The translations under genes and the position numbers were made by a program. Below, piece by piece: positions 50,424 through 60,687 of a stretch of 64,000 nucleotides of DNA. Source of the stretch: Bartonella sp. WD12.1 (GTDB lineage Bacteria; Pseudomonadota; Alphaproteobacteria; Rhizobiales; Rhizobiaceae); contig NZ_MUBG01000001.1 of NCBI RefSeq assembly GCF_002022415.1, forward strand, positions 496,001 to 560,000, written 5' to 3'. The notes below the pieces were generated by a model. The model was not told where the DNA came from and did not search any database. It was given only the letters and a program-made list of their open reading frames with translations. Position 1 is the stretch's first letter, and every line of letters begins with the position of its first letter.

Positions 50424-52187
50424 ATGAATTTTGAGCGTGATAATAGATTGTTAATGCGCATAATATCGCAAAACGCTTTAATTGTTTTTTTCTCAGCAAT
50501 ATTATGCGCATTTTTGATTTGGTTATATTATTTTGTTCAGCTACGCTCCTACCAAGCAACCTTAACATTTACGTTATCTGATTCTGTTGGAATCCCATTA
50601 CCAAATGATGAGCAAGATAATATTGTTGCATTACTGTTTGCTCAACCTATCTTTTTAAATAATTCAAATACACAAAGATTTTTTCCTTATGATGTGCATA
50701 AGAAGAAACTTTATGAAAATATTCGGTTTTCTCGTGATGGTGATCTGATCAAACTTGCTTTTGAAGCAAAAACTGCTGAAGATGCTCAAAAAGGGTTGGA
50801 AAGTTGGTTTTCTGCTTTTTCAGATACAGTTATTAAACGAAATCAAAAATTATTGTCGGTAGGAAAGAAAGCTGATCGACAATATGATAATACTGCAATA
50901 TTAAATATATTACAGACATTTCGCTCATCTACCAATTCTTCCATTCATCATGAAGCAAAACAAGCTGAGCTTAATAACCTTTATACGAAATTAACAGATG
51001 CGACTTTAAGGCGTATTCATTTAACAATTTTAAATTCGACCATTAAAATGATGCGTAAAAATGGTCAGTCTTTGTTGTCTTTGTCATTTGTTGCGAACAA
51101 CTCAGCTGTTGTCGCATTAGAAGCTAAAATTAATCTTTTGGAAACACAAAAAGCTCATATGGCTGCCCAATTAGGTTGGGAACATCCACAAATTAAAGCA
51201 ATGATTGCGGAATCGAAAGCACTTTCTACTCAGTTAGAGGATAAAATTTTGCAAATTACTAATCAAATTCATTCAGATGAGATTGTCGCAAAGAATTTTG
51301 AAATACAACTAAGAGAAAAAATTAGAATTTTTGTAAAGGATCAATCTCAGTCTTTCAATCAAATGTTAAATGAGCTGGAAGATAAAGTAAAAGTAGTGAT
51401 AGATGGGCAAAATAAAGAAATGAACATTCGTACTCCTTTATTACAAAAGGCAAAGATTCGTATGATTGCTCCAATAACAGTAGCTCCTGTTTCTTTTATG
51501 GCTCTTTATGGCAAAAATGTTCTTGTGAGTATATTAGCAAGTTTGACAGCTCTTTTAGTAGGGTTATTATTATTTCAAAGATATTCTGGAACAGAGAAAA
51601 CTCAATCGGAAGAGGATTTAGAAAGTAGCAGAAGTGCTTTGTTACCTAAGGTGATAGAAAATTCTGAAACTTTTATGACAATAGAAGGATTATCGGTTTT
51701 TTTAAAATTACGTTCTTCAATGGTTGTCTCAATAATTGGAGCACAGGCTGCTTGGATGGCGGCAAAATTATCTCTTCATTTGGTAGAAGAGAAAAAAACA
51801 GTTTTGCTTGTAGATATTTCTGGTCAACAGATAGAAAAAATAATTGGCCCACACCGAGGGTTGAGTGATGTGTTAACTGGCGATGCGCAGTTACAAGATG
51901 TTATTTATCGTGATTACGATACAGGAGTTGATATTCTTCCACAAGGGTTGGCGAGCACTGTTCGTGCTCAGGATTTTTCAAATGATATTCCCCGTCTATT
52001 AGAAGAATTTAAAAAAAATTACGATTTGATCATTTTAGAAATAACTAGCGAACCCAAATACGGGTCTGAACAAATTGCGCAATCGACAGATTATTATATT
52101 TGTAATGCTACTCTTGATAAACATAATTGGATAGTGCAGATGATATCAAGATTTCCAAAAACTGTTTGCTGCGTGAATTCGTATTGA
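50424..52187 (+). CDS. Wzz/BY-kinase-like polysaccharide co-polymerase with degenerate ATPase domain
   Basis: This 587-residue inner-membrane protein has a first span at about 14-34, a long periplasmic helical region (about 150-320, including AAQLGWEHPQIKAMIAE), a second span at about 360-380, and a cytoplasmic MinD/BY-kinase fold (about 420-587). The fold keeps Walker A'-like VLLVDISG and YDLIILEITSEP, but the P-loop position reads VVSIIGAQAAWMAAKLSLHL, without Gly-Lys-Ser/Thr. No Tyr cluster ends the protein. It is probably a polysaccharide chain-length or export factor without kinase activity. No glycan genes are adjacent. Start ATG at 50424 after a weak site. Confidence 0.75.
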   Translation: MNFERDNRLLMRIISQNALIVFFSAILCAFLIWLYYFVQLRSYQATLTFTLSDSVGIPLPNDEQDNIVALLFAQPIFLNNSNTQRFFPYDVHKKKLYENIRFSRDGDLIKLAFEAKTAEDAQKGLESWFSAFSDTVIKRNQKLLSVGKKADRQYDNTAILNILQTFRSSTNSSIHHEAKQAELNNLYTKLTDATLRRIHLTILNSTIKMMRKNGQSLLSLSFVANNSAVVALEAKINLLETQKAHMAAQLGWEHPQIKAMIAESKALSTQLEDKILQITNQIHSDEIVAKNFEIQLREKIRIFVKDQSQSFNQMLNELEDKVKVVIDGQNKEMNIRTPLLQKAKIRMIAPITVAPVSFMALYGKNVLVSILASLTALLVGLLLFQRYSGTEKTQSEEDLESSRSALLPKVIENSETFMTIEGLSVFLKLRSSMVVSIIGAQAAWMAAKLSLHLVEEKKTVLLVDISGQQIEKIIGPHRGLSDVLTGDAQLQDVIYRDYDTGVDILPQGLASTVRAQDFSNDIPRLLEEFKKNYDLIILEITSEPKYGSEQIAQSTDYYICNATLDKHNWIVQMISRFPKTVCCVNSY

Positions 52188-52337
52188 ATATTGGCAAAAT
52201 AGAAATGGTAATCACTTATTGTAGCAAAAGCACTTTCTTTTTGCATAGCATTACTGAATCTTTATAAAAACAATTGAGAGTTAATTTTTAGATTTAAAAA
52301 ATATTTGCAGTTGAAGACAAACTAAAGGAAATCCAAA

Positions 52338-53414
52338 ATGGCAATAGAGAAATTGAATGATGTAGCTTTGACATCGCTGCAAAAACAAAATCGAAAACAG
52401 ATTCAAGTGTGGCTTTATGCCATTTTATTGCTTTGTTTGGCAATTGTTTTAGTGGGAGGAGCTACCCGTTTGACGGGGTCGGGGTTATCAATCACTGAAT
52501 GGAAGCCAATTCATGGTGTAATTCCACCAATTGGTATAGATGAGTGGCAGGAAGAATTTTTGAAATATCAGCAAATAGCGCAATATAAGTTGCTTAATCG
52601 CGATATGACATTAAGTGCATTTAAGGTTATTTTCTGGTGGGAGTGGGGGCACCGTGTTCTTGGTCGTCTTGTTGGTCTTATAGCTTTATTGGGTTTGATT
52701 TGGTTTTGGATTACCAAACGTATTGAAAAAGGTATTTTGCTTCAACTTATTATTGTGCCAATTCTTATTGCTATTCAAGGTGTTATTGGTTGGTGGATGG
52801 TGGCATCAGGGCTTGGTCAAAGCAATTTGACGAGTGTCAGTCAATATCGTTTGGCAATTCACCTCATGGCGGCGTGCTTTGTTATTATTTTTGTCACTTA
52901 CTTATCTCAAGGTCTTACAGAATGTACAGAAAAACCAGCAACGCAGGCTGTTCAACGTTTTGCAGGTTGGCTTGTTTTTCTTGTTTTAATTGAGATTTAT
53001 TTTGGTGCTTTAGTTGCAGGTCTTCATGCAGGTAAAGTCTATAATACATGGCCCTTGATGGATGGTCAGATTATTCCTGATGGCTTACTAAATTATGATC
53101 CAATTTGGCTTAATTTATTTGAAAATCCTTTGACAGTTCAATTTGTTCATCGTTGTTTTGCTTATTTTTTATTTATTGTAGCGGTTGTTCACGCTTTCTA
53201 TGTACGAAAAAACATTCCACATTCAGCTCATGCTCGTCGTGCGTTTTTTTTATGTATTGCCATAGTTGTTCAAGCGCTTTTTGGCATTGTTACCTTATTA
53301 AATGAAGTACCCCTAGGTTGGGGGGTTCTTCATCAAGGTGTTGCGTTAGTTATATTGTATTTTTCAGTTGTACATTGGCGAGCAACAAAGGGAGCATCTC
53401 GCGTTATTGAATAA
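52338..53414 (+). CDS. ctaA: Heme A synthase CtaA (COX15 type)
   Basis: CtaA hydroxylates the heme O methyl group to form heme A for aa3-type cytochrome oxidase. The 358-residue protein has eight membrane spans. Heme-ligand-type His occur in EWGHRVLGRLVG, YRLAIHLMAACF, QFVHRCFAYFLF and WGVLHQGVALVIL. N-terminal GGATRLTGSGLSITEWKPIHG is the family signature. AAAGGA precedes the ATG. It converges with argC, with about 20 bases between stops. Confidence 0.95.
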   Translation: MAIEKLNDVALTSLQKQNRKQIQVWLYAILLLCLAIVLVGGATRLTGSGLSITEWKPIHGVIPPIGIDEWQEEFLKYQQIAQYKLLNRDMTLSAFKVIFWWEWGHRVLGRLVGLIALLGLIWFWITKRIEKGILLQLIIVPILIAIQGVIGWWMVASGLGQSNLTSVSQYRLAIHLMAACFVIIFVTYLSQGLTECTEKPATQAVQRFAGWLVFLVLIEIYFGALVAGLHAGKVYNTWPLMDGQIIPDGLLNYDPIWLNLFENPLTVQFVHRCFAYFLFIVAVVHAFYVRKNIPHSAHARRAFFLCIAIVVQALFGIVTLLNEVPLGWGVLHQGVALVILYFSVVHWRATKGASRVIE

Positions 53415-53435
53415 AGATCTGCAATCAGAAAAAGG

Positions 53436-54371
53436 TTAGTTATTTGCAAGCATTAAATCAAGATTTTGAATAGCAGCCGCGGATGCGCCTTTTCCAAGGT
53501 TATCTAATATGGCACATAAGTTGAAAATACCTTCACTATCGTTGCCAAAAACAAAAAGTTTCATACCGTCTTTATGTGCTAAACATTCTGGATTTAATTT
53601 AGTAAGTGTTTCAGTCTCTTCTTGTGATGCAACTGAGATAATATTTTGACCATTATAATGGGCATTGAGAATTTCACGCAGATTGGAACAGTTAGCTGAT
53701 TTTGCAAATAGATGACGATGGAGTGGGAGATTTACAATCATTCCTTGAGGAAAACGGCCAACACTTGGTACAAAAATAGGTGTTTGGCTGATTTGCCCAT
53801 GAAATTTAATCTCTGGTACATGTTTGTGTTTGAGATTAAGACCATAAGTAAAGTAATTTTCTCGCAGAGTATCTTCTCGGAAATGATTTCCCATCTGCGT
53901 AATTAATTGTTTACCTCCACCCGTGTAACCAGATATAGCATTAATTGATATTGGGTAATGAGCGTCTAGTAAACCTACTTCACGTAATGGTCGAATTAAA
54001 CTAATTGCACCGGTTGGGTAACACCCGGGGTTAGCAACATAGCGTGCTTCTTGGATACGCTTTTTTTGTCCTGCTGTCATTTCAGGAAAACCATAGACCC
54101 AATCTGGTGCAATACGATGTGCTGTTGAACTATCAATAATTCTAATTTTTTTATTGTTTTTGAGAAGTTTTATTGTTTGGCGTGCAGCATCATCTGGAAG
54201 ACATAAAATAGCAATGTCTGTTTGGTTAAGATATTCTTGGCGCACATCAATTTTATGCCTATCTGCATAAGGAATAGAGAGCAATTCTAAATCATAGCGC
54301 TCTGCTAATCGCTTTTGTATTTGTAATCCAGTTGTTCCATGCTCACCATCAATAAAGATTTTTGTTACCAT
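53436..54371 (-). CDS. argC: N-acetyl-gamma-glutamyl-phosphate reductase, short (type 2) form
   Basis: ArgC reduces N-acetylglutamyl phosphate to the semialdehyde in arginine synthesis. The 311-residue type 2 enzyme begins IFIDGEHGTTGLQIQKRL. The active-site Cys is in VANPGCYPTGAISL and the conserved His is in KHKHVPEI. The length fits the short class. Other arg genes are not in this window. Monocistronic here, divergent from glyA. Confidence 0.93.
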   Translation of the reverse strand: MVTKIFIDGEHGTTGLQIQKRLAERYDLELLSIPYADRHKIDVRQEYLNQTDIAILCLPDDAARQTIKLLKNNKKIRIIDSSTAHRIAPDWVYGFPEMTAGQKKRIQEARYVANPGCYPTGAISLIRPLREVGLLDAHYPISINAISGYTGGGKQLITQMGNHFREDTLRENYFTYGLNLKHKHVPEIKFHGQISQTPIFVPSVGRFPQGMIVNLPLHRHLFAKSANCSNLREILNAHYNGQNIISVASQEETETLTKLNPECLAHKDGMKLFVFGNDSEGIFNLCAILDNLGKGASAAAIQNLDLMLANN

Positions 54372-54688
54372 TGCATTTACCTTGAACTGATGTTTTTTGT
54401 CATATTAAGCTTGTAATATCGTATTCAGCTTAAATAATTGAGTACTTTGAGACTATAGTCTGTCTTGCCTTGCATGGAAGATGTTGCAATAAAGGGAATT
54501 TTTAAAAAGCCCGATACTTATTTTGCATCATTTATTTTTGTGTGGCTAGAATTTTATTGCTTAAATGACAAAAGAATAAGATAGATATTATAGTGTTTGC
54601 AGTTTTTGAATTAAACTGGTTCAAAATATTTGGTCTGTGATACGTACTATGTTACTTTTTATTTTGTTTTAACGTTAGGGCATGCTTT
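54372..54688. other. Divergent promoter region of argC and glyA
   Basis: This is about 315 AT-rich bases between divergent genes. It must hold both promoters. No operator, riboswitch or terminator is evident by eye. Confidence 0.4.
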
Positions 54689-56002
54689 ATGACTAAGAAA
54701 GCAAGTGATCTACAAAAGTGCTTTTTTAACAATAATTTACAAATGGTTGATTCTACAGTCTTTGATGCAATCAGTGGTGAGCTTAAACGCCAACATCATG
54801 AGATTGAGCTGATTGCATCAGAAAATATTGTTTCAAGAGCGGTTCTTGAAGCTCAAGGATCAGTTTTAACCAATAAATATGCAGAAGGCTATCCAGGAAA
54901 GCGTTACTATGGTGGTTGTCATTTTGTAGATTTAATTGAAGAATTGGCAATTGAACGAGCGAAAAAGCTTTTTGGTGCTGCTTTTGCAAATGTTCAACCC
55001 AACTCTGGTAGCCAAATGAATCAAGCTGTGTTTTTAGCTTTGCTTCAGCCTGGTGACACATTTATGGGATTAGATTTAAATTCTGGTGGTCATCTTACGC
55101 ATGGTTCTCCTGTTAATATGTCAGGAAGATGGTTTAATGTTGTTTCTTATGGTGTGCGTCAAGAAGATCAGCTTCTTGATATGGAAAATATTGAACGCCT
55201 TGCAAAAAAGCATAAACCAAAGCTTATTTTAGCAGGAGGAACGGCTTATTCACGCATATGGAATTGGAAACGGTTCCGTGAAATTGCCGATGAGATTGGG
55301 GCTTATTTAATGGTTGATATGGCTCATATTGCAGGTTTAATTGCTGGCGGTGTTCATCCTTCACCTGTACCATATGCTCATGTTGTTACCACTACGACAC
55401 ATAAATCACTGCGTGGCCCACGTGGTGGCATGATATTAACCAATAATGAGACCTTAGCTAAAAAAATTGATTCAGCCGTTTTTCCTGGTTTGCAAGGTGG
55501 TCCTTTAATGCATGTGATTGCTGCTAAGACGGTTGCACTGGGAGAGGCTTTACGACCTGCTTTTAAAAACTATGTTACTAATGTAGTTGCTAACGCTAAA
55601 AGTTTAGTAAAACGCTTACAGAATAATGGTTTTAATATTGTTTCCGGTGGTACAGACAATCATTTATTGTTGGTTGATTTGCGTTCTAAAAATTTAACAG
55701 GGAAATGTGCAGAATTGGCTTTAGCACGTGCTGGTATTATCTGTAATAAAAATAGTATTCCTTTTGATCCCCAAAAACCATTTGTAACCTCAGGTATTCG
55801 TTTGGGTACACCTGCAGCAACAACACGTGGTTTTTCAGAAAATGAATTTATCCAAATTGGTGACTTCATTTCAGAAGTTCTTGGTGGTCTTAAAACAGCA
55901 GAAAGTGCTGAAGATAACGCTTCTATTGAAAACGCTGTTAAGAAAAAGGTAAGAGATATGACAGATAATTTCCCTCTTTATTCTCACTTGAGCACTTGTT
56001 GA
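54689..56002 (+). CDS. glyA: Serine hydroxymethyltransferase
   Basis: GlyA interconverts serine and glycine and makes methylene-tetrahydrofolate. The 437-residue PLP enzyme has its Schiff-base Lys in [17 protein letters not shown], with [26 protein letters not shown], the substrate-site HLTHGSPVN and [12 protein letters not shown]. It heads the block glyA-nrdR-ribD-ribE-ribH-nusB, an arrangement common in Rhizobiales (from memory). Confidence 0.97.
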   Translation: MTKKASDLQKCFFNNNLQMVDSTVFDAISGELKRQHHEIELIASENIVSRAVLEAQGSVLTNKYAEGYPGKRYYGGCHFVDLIEELAIERAKKLFGAAFANVQPNSGSQMNQAVFLALLQPGDTFMGLDLNSGGHLTHGSPVNMSGRWFNVVSYGVRQEDQLLDMENIERLAKKHKPKLILAGGTAYSRIWNWKRFREIADEIGAYLMVDMAHIAGLIAGGVHPSPVPYAHVVTTTTHKSLRGPRGGMILTNNETLAKKIDSAVFPGLQGGPLMHVIAAKTVALGEALRPAFKNYVTNVVANAKSLVKRLQNNGFNIVSGGTDNHLLLVDLRSKNLTGKCAELALARAGIICNKNSIPFDPQKPFVTSGIRLGTPAATTRGFSENEFIQIGDFISEVLGGLKTAESAEDNASIENAVKKKVRDMTDNFPLYSHLSTC

Positions 56003-56013
56003 GGCACAAAAAG

Positions 56014-56496
56014 ATGCGCTGCCCTTACTGTCAACATGAAGATACACAAGTTAAGGATTCACGTCCTGCAGAAGAGGGTGCAGTGATTCGTCGTCGACGT
56101 GTGTGTTCTGTTTGTGGTGGTCGTTTTACGACCTTTGAGCGTATTCAGTTACGTGAATTGTCAGTTTTCAAGAAAAGTGGTCGGCGTGAATCATTTGATC
56201 GTGATAAATTAATAAGATCAGTTAATGTGGCGGTGCGTAAGCGTAATATTGATCCTGATCACATTGAACAAGCAATTTCAGGTATTGTGCGCCAGCTTGA
56301 AAATTTAGGGGAACCCGAGATTGCTTCAGAAAAAATTGGGCATCTTGTAATGGAATGGTTGAAGAGCATTGATGATATTGCTTATATTCGTTTTGCTTCC
56401 GTGTATCGTGATTTTCGTAATGCAACTGATTTTCATGATATTATAAACGAACTTTCAAAAGATGTGGCGGATGTAAAATCTTATTTTGATGAGTAA
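56014..56496 (+). CDS. nrdR: Transcriptional repressor NrdR
   Basis: NrdR represses ribonucleotide reductase genes by sensing dATP/ATP. The 160-residue protein has an N-terminal zinc ribbon (MRCPYC...[13 protein letters not shown]) and an ATP-cone ([17 protein letters not shown] onward). The ATG at 56014 fits the invariant MRCPYC start; TTG codons at 55996 and 55999 would add extra residues. It lies 11 nt after glyA and its end overlaps ribD by 8 nt. Confidence 0.96.
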   Translation: MRCPYCQHEDTQVKDSRPAEEGAVIRRRRVCSVCGGRFTTFERIQLRELSVFKKSGRRESFDRDKLIRSVNVAVRKRNIDPDHIEQAISGIVRQLENLGEPEIASEKIGHLVMEWLKSIDDIAYIRFASVYRDFRNATDFHDIINELSKDVADVKSYFDE

Positions 56497-57613
56497 AGAA
56501 GAACAAGATAACCGCTTTATGTCCGCGGCCATTCGTTTAGCAGAACGCCGCATTGGACTTACAGGACAAAACCCATCTGTTGGCGCACTAATTGTCCGAG
56601 ATGATGATGGAAAGAAATCTATTGTCGGTTATGGTATAACAGCTATCCATGGAAGACCACACGCTGAAGTGCAAGCTTTATTAATGGCAGGCCCATTATC
56701 CTATGGCGCTACTGCTTACACTACTTTAGAACCTTGTTCACATTATGGTGAGACTTCACCTTGTGTAAATGCACTTATTGATTCAGGTATTTCTCGGGTT
56801 GTTATTGCACTTATTGATCCAGATGAACGGGTTTGTGGTCGTGGTATTGCTCTTTTACGTGCAGCTGGCATTGAAGTCGTTGAGGGAGTTCTGGCTAAGG
56901 AGGCTTTTGAAACGTTAAGTGCTTATTTATGCGTAAAAAAACTGCAGCGGTGTGAAGTAACTTTAAAGATGGCAATTTCTGCAGATAATGGTATAGGAAG
57001 AAAAAAGAAGGGGAGGGTAGAAATTAGTGGGGCACAAGCTCATACATATACTCATATTCTGCGCGCTCAAAATGATGCTATTATGGTTGGTATTGGCACT
57101 ATATTAGCAGATAATCCACAATTAAGTTGTCGTTTGCCTGGGCTTGAAATACGCTCTCCTATACGTATTATTTTAGACGCAAATTTACGTATTCCATTTG
57201 ATGCAAAGGTTATACAAACAGCGACAAAAATTCCTACATGGATTATTTGTAATGCAACTTTTGCAGAAAAAAGTAAAAAAATGGCACTGGAACAGTGTGG
57301 TGTATGTGTATTTTCAATAGAAATGAGCGATCATTTGATTCAGCCTTTTGCTATTTTACAGCTGCTTTATCAGCGTGGCATCAATAGTATTTTGCTTGAG
57401 GGAGGAGCTAAGACAGGAGAAAGTTTTTTAAATGCTGGTTGTGTGGATCAGTTAATATGTTTTCATGGACCAATTGTTTTAGGTAAAGATCGTATTGATG
57501 CTCCTCATTTTGCAACTTATCTTTCAGAATTTAATGAAATTGAGACGAAAATGTTAGGAAATGATCGTTTGTGCAAATGGAGGCACAAAACATTATGTTT
57601 ACAGGGATTGTAA
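56489..57613 (+). CDS. ribD: Bifunctional riboflavin biosynthesis deaminase/reductase RibD
   Basis: RibD deaminates and then reduces the pyrimidine intermediate of riboflavin synthesis. The 374-residue protein has the deaminase domain (about 1-145, zinc site HAEVQAL and [11 protein letters not shown]) and the reductase domain (about 150-370, [27 protein letters not shown]). ATG 56489 overlaps the end of nrdR. Its end overlaps the riboflavin synthase start by 19 nt. Confidence 0.95.
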   Translation: MSKEEQDNRFMSAAIRLAERRIGLTGQNPSVGALIVRDDDGKKSIVGYGITAIHGRPHAEVQALLMAGPLSYGATAYTTLEPCSHYGETSPCVNALIDSGISRVVIALIDPDERVCGRGIALLRAAGIEVVEGVLAKEAFETLSAYLCVKKLQRCEVTLKMAISADNGIGRKKKGRVEISGAQAHTYTHILRAQNDAIMVGIGTILADNPQLSCRLPGLEIRSPIRIILDANLRIPFDAKVIQTATKIPTWIICNATFAEKSKKMALEQCGVCVFSIEMSDHLIQPFAILQLLYQRGINSILLEGGAKTGESFLNAGCVDQLICFHGPIVLGKDRIDAPHFATYLSEFNEIETKMLGNDRLCKWRHKTLCLQGL

Positions 57614-58212
57614 CAGACATTGGTTGTGTTGAAGACATTCAGTCTTTAAAACAAGGAACACGTTTAAGTATTTCTACACATTATGATGTAGAGACTATAG
57701 AAATTGGTGCATCAATTGCGTGTTCAGGTATTTGTCTAACTGTTATTGAACGTGAACTAAAACAGGCGAATGTTAATTGCTTTGTTGTAGAAGCATGGAA
57801 AGAAACATTGTGTTTGACTAGTCTTTCTCAATGGACAAAAGGAACTCTTGTTAATTTGGAACGTTCATTGCGGCTTGGTGATGAGATAGGTGGGCATTTG
57901 GTTTCGGGTCACGTTGATGGTTTGGCTGAGATTGTTGATCAAAAAAATGAAGGTGATGCAATTCGTTTTTATTTAAAAGCTTCAATGCGGTTGGCGCCTT
58001 TTATTGCAGAAAAAGGCTCTATTGCGCTTAACGGTACATCTCTAACTGTTAATTGTATTGAAAATAATGTTTTTGATGTTCTTATTATTCGCCATACGCT
58101 TGAAATGACAACATGGGGGCAGGCTAAAGTGGGGGACCAAGTGAATTTAGAAATTGATCAGCTTGCTCGTTATGTTGCCAGGCTTTCTAATTTTAAAATG
58201 AAAGATAAGTAA
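57595..58212 (+). CDS. ribE: Riboflavin synthase alpha subunit
   Basis: This enzyme dismutates two lumazine molecules to riboflavin. The 205-residue protein has two similar lumazine-binding barrels: [10 protein letters not shown] with GASIACSGICLTV in the first, and GHLVSGHVDGLA with GSIALNGTSLTVN in the second. The ATG at 57595 follows GGAGG; the earlier in-frame start at 57571 adds eight residues not seen in the family. Also called ribC in some genomes. Confidence 0.95.
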   Translation: MFTGIVTDIGCVEDIQSLKQGTRLSISTHYDVETIEIGASIACSGICLTVIERELKQANVNCFVVEAWKETLCLTSLSQWTKGTLVNLERSLRLGDEIGGHLVSGHVDGLAEIVDQKNEGDAIRFYLKASMRLAPFIAEKGSIALNGTSLTVNCIENNVFDVLIIRHTLEMTTWGQAKVGDQVNLEIDQLARYVARLSNFKMKDK

Positions 58213-58297
58213 ACTGAAAAAATTTTTGTATTGTTTTTGAAATTTGATGGTTATGTAATCTTTGAGTCCTTTATTGATTTTAAATGGGGGTTTTGTT

Positions 58298-58765
58298 GTG
58301 ACAAAAAAAATACATAAAAAGTTGCACTTATTAATTGTTGAAGCACGCTTTTATGATAAAATCTCAAATGAACTTCTTGTAGGTGCGGTGAATGTTTTAC
58401 AAAAAGCTGAAGTAAGTTATGATGTTGTAACAGTTCCAGGGGCACTGGAAATACCTGGTGCAATAGCTTTTGCTGAAAAAAACAATAAGGTACCCTATGA
58501 TGGTTATATAGCGCTTGGTTGTGTTATTCGAGGTGATACATACCATTTTGAAATTGTTGCTGATAATTCTTGTCGAGCATTAATGGATTTAACTCTTCAT
58601 AGGCAGTTGGCTATTGGAAATGGTATTTTGACTGTTGAGGATGAAGAACAAGCATGGGCACGTGCTAAACAGAGTGAAAAGAATAAAGGTGGTTTTGCTG
58701 CTGAAGCTGCTTTATGTATGATTGCTCTAAAAAAAAATTTGGAGATAATCATTAAATATGGCTGA
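58298..58765 (+). CDS. ribH: 6,7-dimethyl-8-ribityllumazine synthase
   Basis: RibH joins the pyrimidine and the four-carbon unit to make lumazine, substrate of riboflavin synthase. The 155-residue protein shows [32 protein letters not shown] and a [14 protein letters not shown] block with the catalytic His. GTG 58298 has GGGGG seven bases upstream, giving [12 protein letters not shown]; a TTG at 58262 is less likely. It overlaps nusB by 8 nt. Confidence 0.93.
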   Translation: MTKKIHKKLHLLIVEARFYDKISNELLVGAVNVLQKAEVSYDVVTVPGALEIPGAIAFAEKNNKVPYDGYIALGCVIRGDTYHFEIVADNSCRALMDLTLHRQLAIGNGILTVEDEEQAWARAKQSEKNKGGFAAEAALCMIALKKNLEIIIKYG

Positions 58766-59228
58766 TATAAAAAGCAAACATTCTTCGCATTTGGCTAATA
58801 AACGCGGAGTAGCAAGGCTTGCTGCAGTGCAGGCGCTATATCAAATGGATATAGTTGGCATTGGTGTTACGGAAATAGCAGCTGAATATAAAGCTTATCG
58901 TTTAGGAAAGGATATTGATGGTGATCAATATCTTGATGCTGATTTTCAGTGGTTTCGAGCTGTTATAGCTGGCGTTGTACAAGATCAAAAGAAACTTGAT
59001 CCTATGCTTCAGCAAAAACTTTCTGAAGAATGGTCACTTTCACGTCTTGATTCGATTTTACGTGCAATTTTGCGTGCAGGTTTATGGGAGCTAATGAATC
59101 ACAAGGACATACCCACTGCCGTTATTGTAAGTGAATATGTTGATGTAGCAAAAGCATTTTTTGAAGGTGATGAACCAAGGCTTGTCAATGCAATTCTTGA
59201 TAGAATAGCAAAAGAAATTCGCCTATAA
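58758..59228 (+). CDS. nusB: Transcription antitermination factor NusB
   Basis: NusB binds boxA RNA together with NusE for rRNA antitermination. The 156-residue all-helical protein shows [16 protein letters not shown] and the C-terminal [38 protein letters not shown] pattern (split here across several helices). It is coupled to ribH by overlap. Last gene of the block. Confidence 0.95.
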   Translation: MADIKSKHSSHLANKRGVARLAAVQALYQMDIVGIGVTEIAAEYKAYRLGKDIDGDQYLDADFQWFRAVIAGVVQDQKKLDPMLQQKLSEEWSLSRLDSILRAILRAGLWELMNHKDIPTAVIVSEYVDVAKAFFEGDEPRLVNAILDRIAKEIRL

Positions 59229-59305
59229 GTATAATAAAATAAAATCCTAGTATTATTAGAGTTTTATAAACGTCAGCTCAGTTAAGACTACAAGTAGGTA
59301 ATTGA

Positions 59306-59800
59306 TTAACGTGAACTATTGGCAGGACCTTTAACGACTTGGATTAAAAAAGACTGATCACTACCACCTGTTGGTGTTGTTTGAGTGATAAAATCAAATA
59401 TTTGACCATCTTGTAGACCATAATTAGCTATCCTTGCAACCTGACCATTTCTGTTGAAATAAATAGCCAAGACTTTACGATCAATAATTTTGGTTTTCAT
59501 AAACCGCATTTTACGATACCGAGTCTGTGAAATATAGTAAAAAACCTCGTTATCATATTTTGTTTTCAGTGAGGGAGTTCCTAGAGCTAAAAGAACTTGC
59601 TCCTGACTGGATCCAATAGAAACAGAATCGAGAGCGTTTTGATCAAGAACATAACCTTCCTTATAGGTTTGGCTTGAAGTTAAAGAATGCATTGAACTGC
59701 ATCCAGCAAACGCTGCCATACTTGCTATAAATAGGCTAATCAATAATTTATGTTTGATTAAATTTATCAAGTGAGGCATCTGAAACAATGACATCTCCAT
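59306..59800 (-). CDS. bamE: Outer-membrane lipoprotein of the BamE/SmpA/OmlA family
   Basis: This 164-residue lipoprotein has signal segment HKLLISLFIASMAAFAGC with lipobox AFAGC. The SmpA/OmlA domain follows: LDQNALDSVSIGSSQEQVLLALGTPSL, then the YYISQ...AIYFNRNGQVARIANYGLQDG strand pair. It is likely the BamE partner of BamA (whose gene ends at 549). Several in-frame starts exist (59800, 59794, 59779), and none has a decisive ribosome site. Divergent from yceD. Confidence 0.88.
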   Translation of the reverse strand: MEMSLFQMPHLINLIKHKLLISLFIASMAAFAGCSSMHSLTSSQTYKEGYVLDQNALDSVSIGSSQEQVLLALGTPSLKTKYDNEVFYYISQTRYRKMRFMKTKIIDRKVLAIYFNRNGQVARIANYGLQDGQIFDFITQTTPTGGSDQSFLIQVVKGPANSSR

Positions 59801-59997
59801 TTACACGTAAGCATAGGTGAAAAAGTGACCCGCGATTTTTCAGCTTTTAGCTTAATTTGGTATAATCTGCAATAGCTTACAGCGAGTTTCCTCTGTTATA
59901 AAATCAGTAATTTTATAGAAAACTGCTTAAAAAGTTATAAAATATGTTGATTAAACGAAGTTACAATATACTACACTTTTTTATTTTGGAGTTATCA

Positions 59998-60555
59998 ATG
60001 AGTGTTAAAAATGTTTCTCAAATGATGTTTGCTCTGACTTATCCAGTGTCAGTACGCTCATTGTCTGCTAGGGGTATAAAAGTTCGTGTTTGCGCAGATC
60101 AACAAGAATGTGCACATTTGGCTAAGAATCATGATTTACTTGAAGTGAAATCTTGCGAGGGAGAATTCCATATTTTACCGTGGAAAAAGCGTGGGGTATA
60201 TGTAAAAGGTTTACTGCAAGCGCATATAATACAATTATGCGTCATTACACTGGAGCCATTGGAAAATATTCTTCACGAAAATATTGAAATTACGTTTGTT
60301 CCTGAAGATTCAAATTTGGTTAAACCAAAAGTGTCAAAGGATACAAGAGAATTGCTTTTAGATGCAGATGGACCAGATATACCAGAGGTTTTTTATGGCG
60401 ATAAGATTGATATAGGTGCAGTTATGGAAGAATTTTTTGAACTATCAATTAATCATTATCCACGCAAGGAAGATGAAAATATAAGTTTAATTAAAGATTC
60501 AGAAGAAATTGAACAAAAAACATCACCATTTTCTATTTTAAAAGAATGGAAGTGA
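59998..60555 (+). CDS. yceD: YceD/DUF177 protein
   Basis: This 185-residue protein of the DUF177 family is linked to 23S rRNA maturation in bacteria and plastids. The family core with a Cys-x-x-T-L-E-P-L motif is visible as QLCVITLEPLENIL, followed by a strand and the acidic DADGPDIPEVFYGDKIDIGAVMEEFF end. The ATG at 59998 has GGAG 6 bases upstream; an earlier in-frame ATG at 59944 adds 18 unmatched residues. First gene of yceD-plsX-fabH-ihfA-merR. Confidence 0.88.
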   Translation: MSVKNVSQMMFALTYPVSVRSLSARGIKVRVCADQQECAHLAKNHDLLEVKSCEGEFHILPWKKRGVYVKGLLQAHIIQLCVITLEPLENILHENIEITFVPEDSNLVKPKVSKDTRELLLDADGPDIPEVFYGDKIDIGAVMEEFFELSINHYPRKEDENISLIKDSEEIEQKTSPFSILKEWK

Positions 60556-60687
60556 TTATAAATATGTAAAAAATACCTGCTATATGGTTAAAGGGACAAT
60601 ATTTCTGTAAACCTATTATAGTGATATTTTTGTGATTTGTTAAATAACAAAAAATTCAGTGTGAATTTAAATATAGGATGTGCAAGT

